A DNA stretch of 64,000 nucleotides, from positions 434,001 through 498,000 of the forward strand of contig NZ_CP141832.1 in assembly GCF_043633585.1 (NCBI RefSeq). The letters run 5' to 3'. Under the pieces are notes generated by a model that was not told the DNA's origin, ran no database searches, and saw nothing but the letters and a program-made list of their open reading frames with translations. This DNA is from Lacrimispora sinapis. Its GTDB lineage: Bacteria; Bacillota; Clostridia; Lachnospirales; Lachnospiraceae. A program made the position numbers and the translations under genes. This document shows, piece by piece, positions 63,015-64,000 of the stretch (positions within the stretch are counted from its first letter, which is position 1; the number at the start of each line of letters is the position of its first letter).

Positions 63015-63842
63015 ATGCTCACAATCGGATGCCATCTGTCTTCCTCCAAGGGGTATTTTGCCATGGGAAAAGAGGCAGTGAATATCGACGCCAATACATT
63101 TCAGTTTTTTACCCGGAATCCAAGGGGAACCAGGGCAAAAGCCATGAATCCTGATGACGTAAATAAATTTCTTGCCTATGCCGGTGAGCATCAGATCAAC
63201 CGGATTCTGGCTCACGCACCCTATACGTTAAATGCCTGCTCGGCGGATGAACATCTTCGGATTCTGGCCAGAGACACCATGAAGGACGATTTGGAACGCA
63301 TGGAGTATACGCCTGGGAACTGCTACAACTTTCATCCGGGAAGCCATGTGAAGCAGGGAGTGGAAATCGGGATTCAATACATTTCCGACATGCTCAATCA
63401 AATTCTGACCCCAAAGCTTCATACGACGGTTCTTTTGGAAACCATGTCCGGCAAGGGCAGCGAGGTAGGAAAGGAATTTGAGGAACTCAGGGAGATCCTT
63501 GACCGGGTGACCCTTCAGGAACACATGGGCGTATGTCTGGATACCTGCCACGTGTGGGATGCCGGCTATGATATCCGCAATGACCTTGACGGAGTATTGC
63601 ATCAGTTTGACCAGGTGATCGGCTTATCCAAGTTAAAAGCCATCCATTTAAATGACAGCTTAAATGCGCTGGGGTCACACAAAGACCGCCATGCAAAAAT
63701 CGGAGAGGGGTTCATTGGAGCGGAGGCTTTGAAACGGATCGTGACCCATCCGCTGTTAAAGGATCTGCCGTTTTATCTGGAAACGCCTAATGATCTGCCC
63801 GGATATGCAAAGGAAATAGCCATGATGCGGAATGCAGGATAG
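63015..63842 (+). CDS. nfo: Endonuclease IV (AP endonuclease), 275 aa
   Basis: Cleaves DNA 5' of abasic sites in base-excision repair. The TIM-barrel zinc-site segments are present: FHPGSH, LLETMSGKG, GVCLDTCHVWDAGYD, HLNDS, DRHAKIGEGFIG and LETP. The normal length is ~280. AGGAGG lies upstream. It is 12 bp after the permease gene, so it may be read through with the transporter operon. Confidence 0.95.
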   Translation: MLTIGCHLSSSKGYFAMGKEAVNIDANTFQFFTRNPRGTRAKAMNPDDVNKFLAYAGEHQINRILAHAPYTLNACSADEHLRILARDTMKDDLERMEYTPGNCYNFHPGSHVKQGVEIGIQYISDMLNQILTPKLHTTVLLETMSGKGSEVGKEFEELREILDRVTLQEHMGVCLDTCHVWDAGYDIRNDLDGVLHQFDQVIGLSKLKAIHLNDSLNALGSHKDRHAKIGEGFIGAEALKRIVTHPLLKDLPFYLETPNDLPGYAKEIAMMRNAG

Positions 63843-63899
63843 CACATTTGCAGATCATATAGTATAATGAAGAAATCTTACAGCTTAGGAGGAATTGAC

Positions 63900-64000
63900 A
63901 TGGGAATTGTGAAGGCGCTTACGACCGCAATCGGCGGTTCATTGGCAGACCAATGGCTTGAAGTGATTGAAGCCGGGGAAATGGGAGATCAGACCGTATT
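63900..64000 (+). CDS. SPFH/band-7 (YdjI-like) protein, 5' part only
   Basis: ATG 63900 with AGGAGG opens a frame running off the window. The first 33 residues (MGIVKALTTAIGGSLADQWL, then EVIEAGEMGDQTV) match the start of YdjI-type SPFH proteins, which act in membrane or envelope stress. A TATAAT at 63863-63868 is a plausible -10 box, without a clear -35. Only the N terminus is available, so the family call rests on this short segment. Confidence 0.75.
   Translation, partial: MGIVKALTTAIGGSLADQWLEVIEAGEMGDQTV

Overview
The window looks like the chromosome of a low-to-moderate GC, Gram-positive anaerobe of the class Clostridia, most likely a Lachnospiraceae/Lacrimispora-type organism. The signs are strong AGGAGG ribosome sites, secreted proteins with choline-binding-like cell-wall repeats, a DUF4250 protein, a DUF815 AAA protein, a CmpB-type membrane protein and a P-protein PheA. 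The family level is inference; there is no rRNA or tRNA gene here to fix it. I read no CRISPR array and no RNA gene in the window.

Layout. (1) 1-4.2 kb: an accessory, probably mobile-element-derived block. It holds the 3' part of a secreted Ig-like/cell-wall-binding protein, two tiny genes chained to it by 4-nt overlaps, an SSB protein, two unknown proteins, and a Phd/YefM-like antitoxin plus Fic toxin pair behind a palindromic operator. (2) 4262-42580: two head-to-tail copies of a 19.16-kb unit. Each copy carries the fic 3' part, a two-TM protein, a small secreted protein, an IS200-type element, a 4666-residue Cna-B/SpaA-type cell-wall-anchored giant with an N-terminal thioester-like domain, its class B sortase, and a Gfo/Idh/MocA oxidoreductase. 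I found the copies identical except for five single-base insertions and one substitution. All six lie in the last ~1 kb of copy A, next to the novel joint at 23423/23424, and two of them frameshift the copy-A oxidoreductase. That pattern makes a misassembly at least as likely as a real tandem duplication. (3) 42.6-64 kb: conventional core chromosome. In order: a secreted cell-wall-repeat protein (minus strand), clpB, ansA (minus strand), a DUF4250 gene, cardiolipin synthase, a CmpB-like membrane protein, plsC, pheA, a DUF815 ATPase, ppx-ppk1, a two-component system coupled to an ABC exporter with an 823-residue membrane-anchored partner, nfo, and the start of an SPFH/YdjI-like gene.

How the parts fit. 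The repeated unit is a surface-display cassette: the giant adhesin ends in a non-canonical sorting signal, and its stop codon overlaps the start of the sortase B gene that probably anchors it. An IS200 element sits about 20 bp upstream of the giant gene's start codon, so its native promoter region is separated from it. The toxin-antitoxin pair at the left edge could stabilise the accessory block. The right half contains stress, envelope and phosphate-storage functions (ClpB, Cls, PlsC, Ppx/Ppk) typical of a stable chromosomal backbone.
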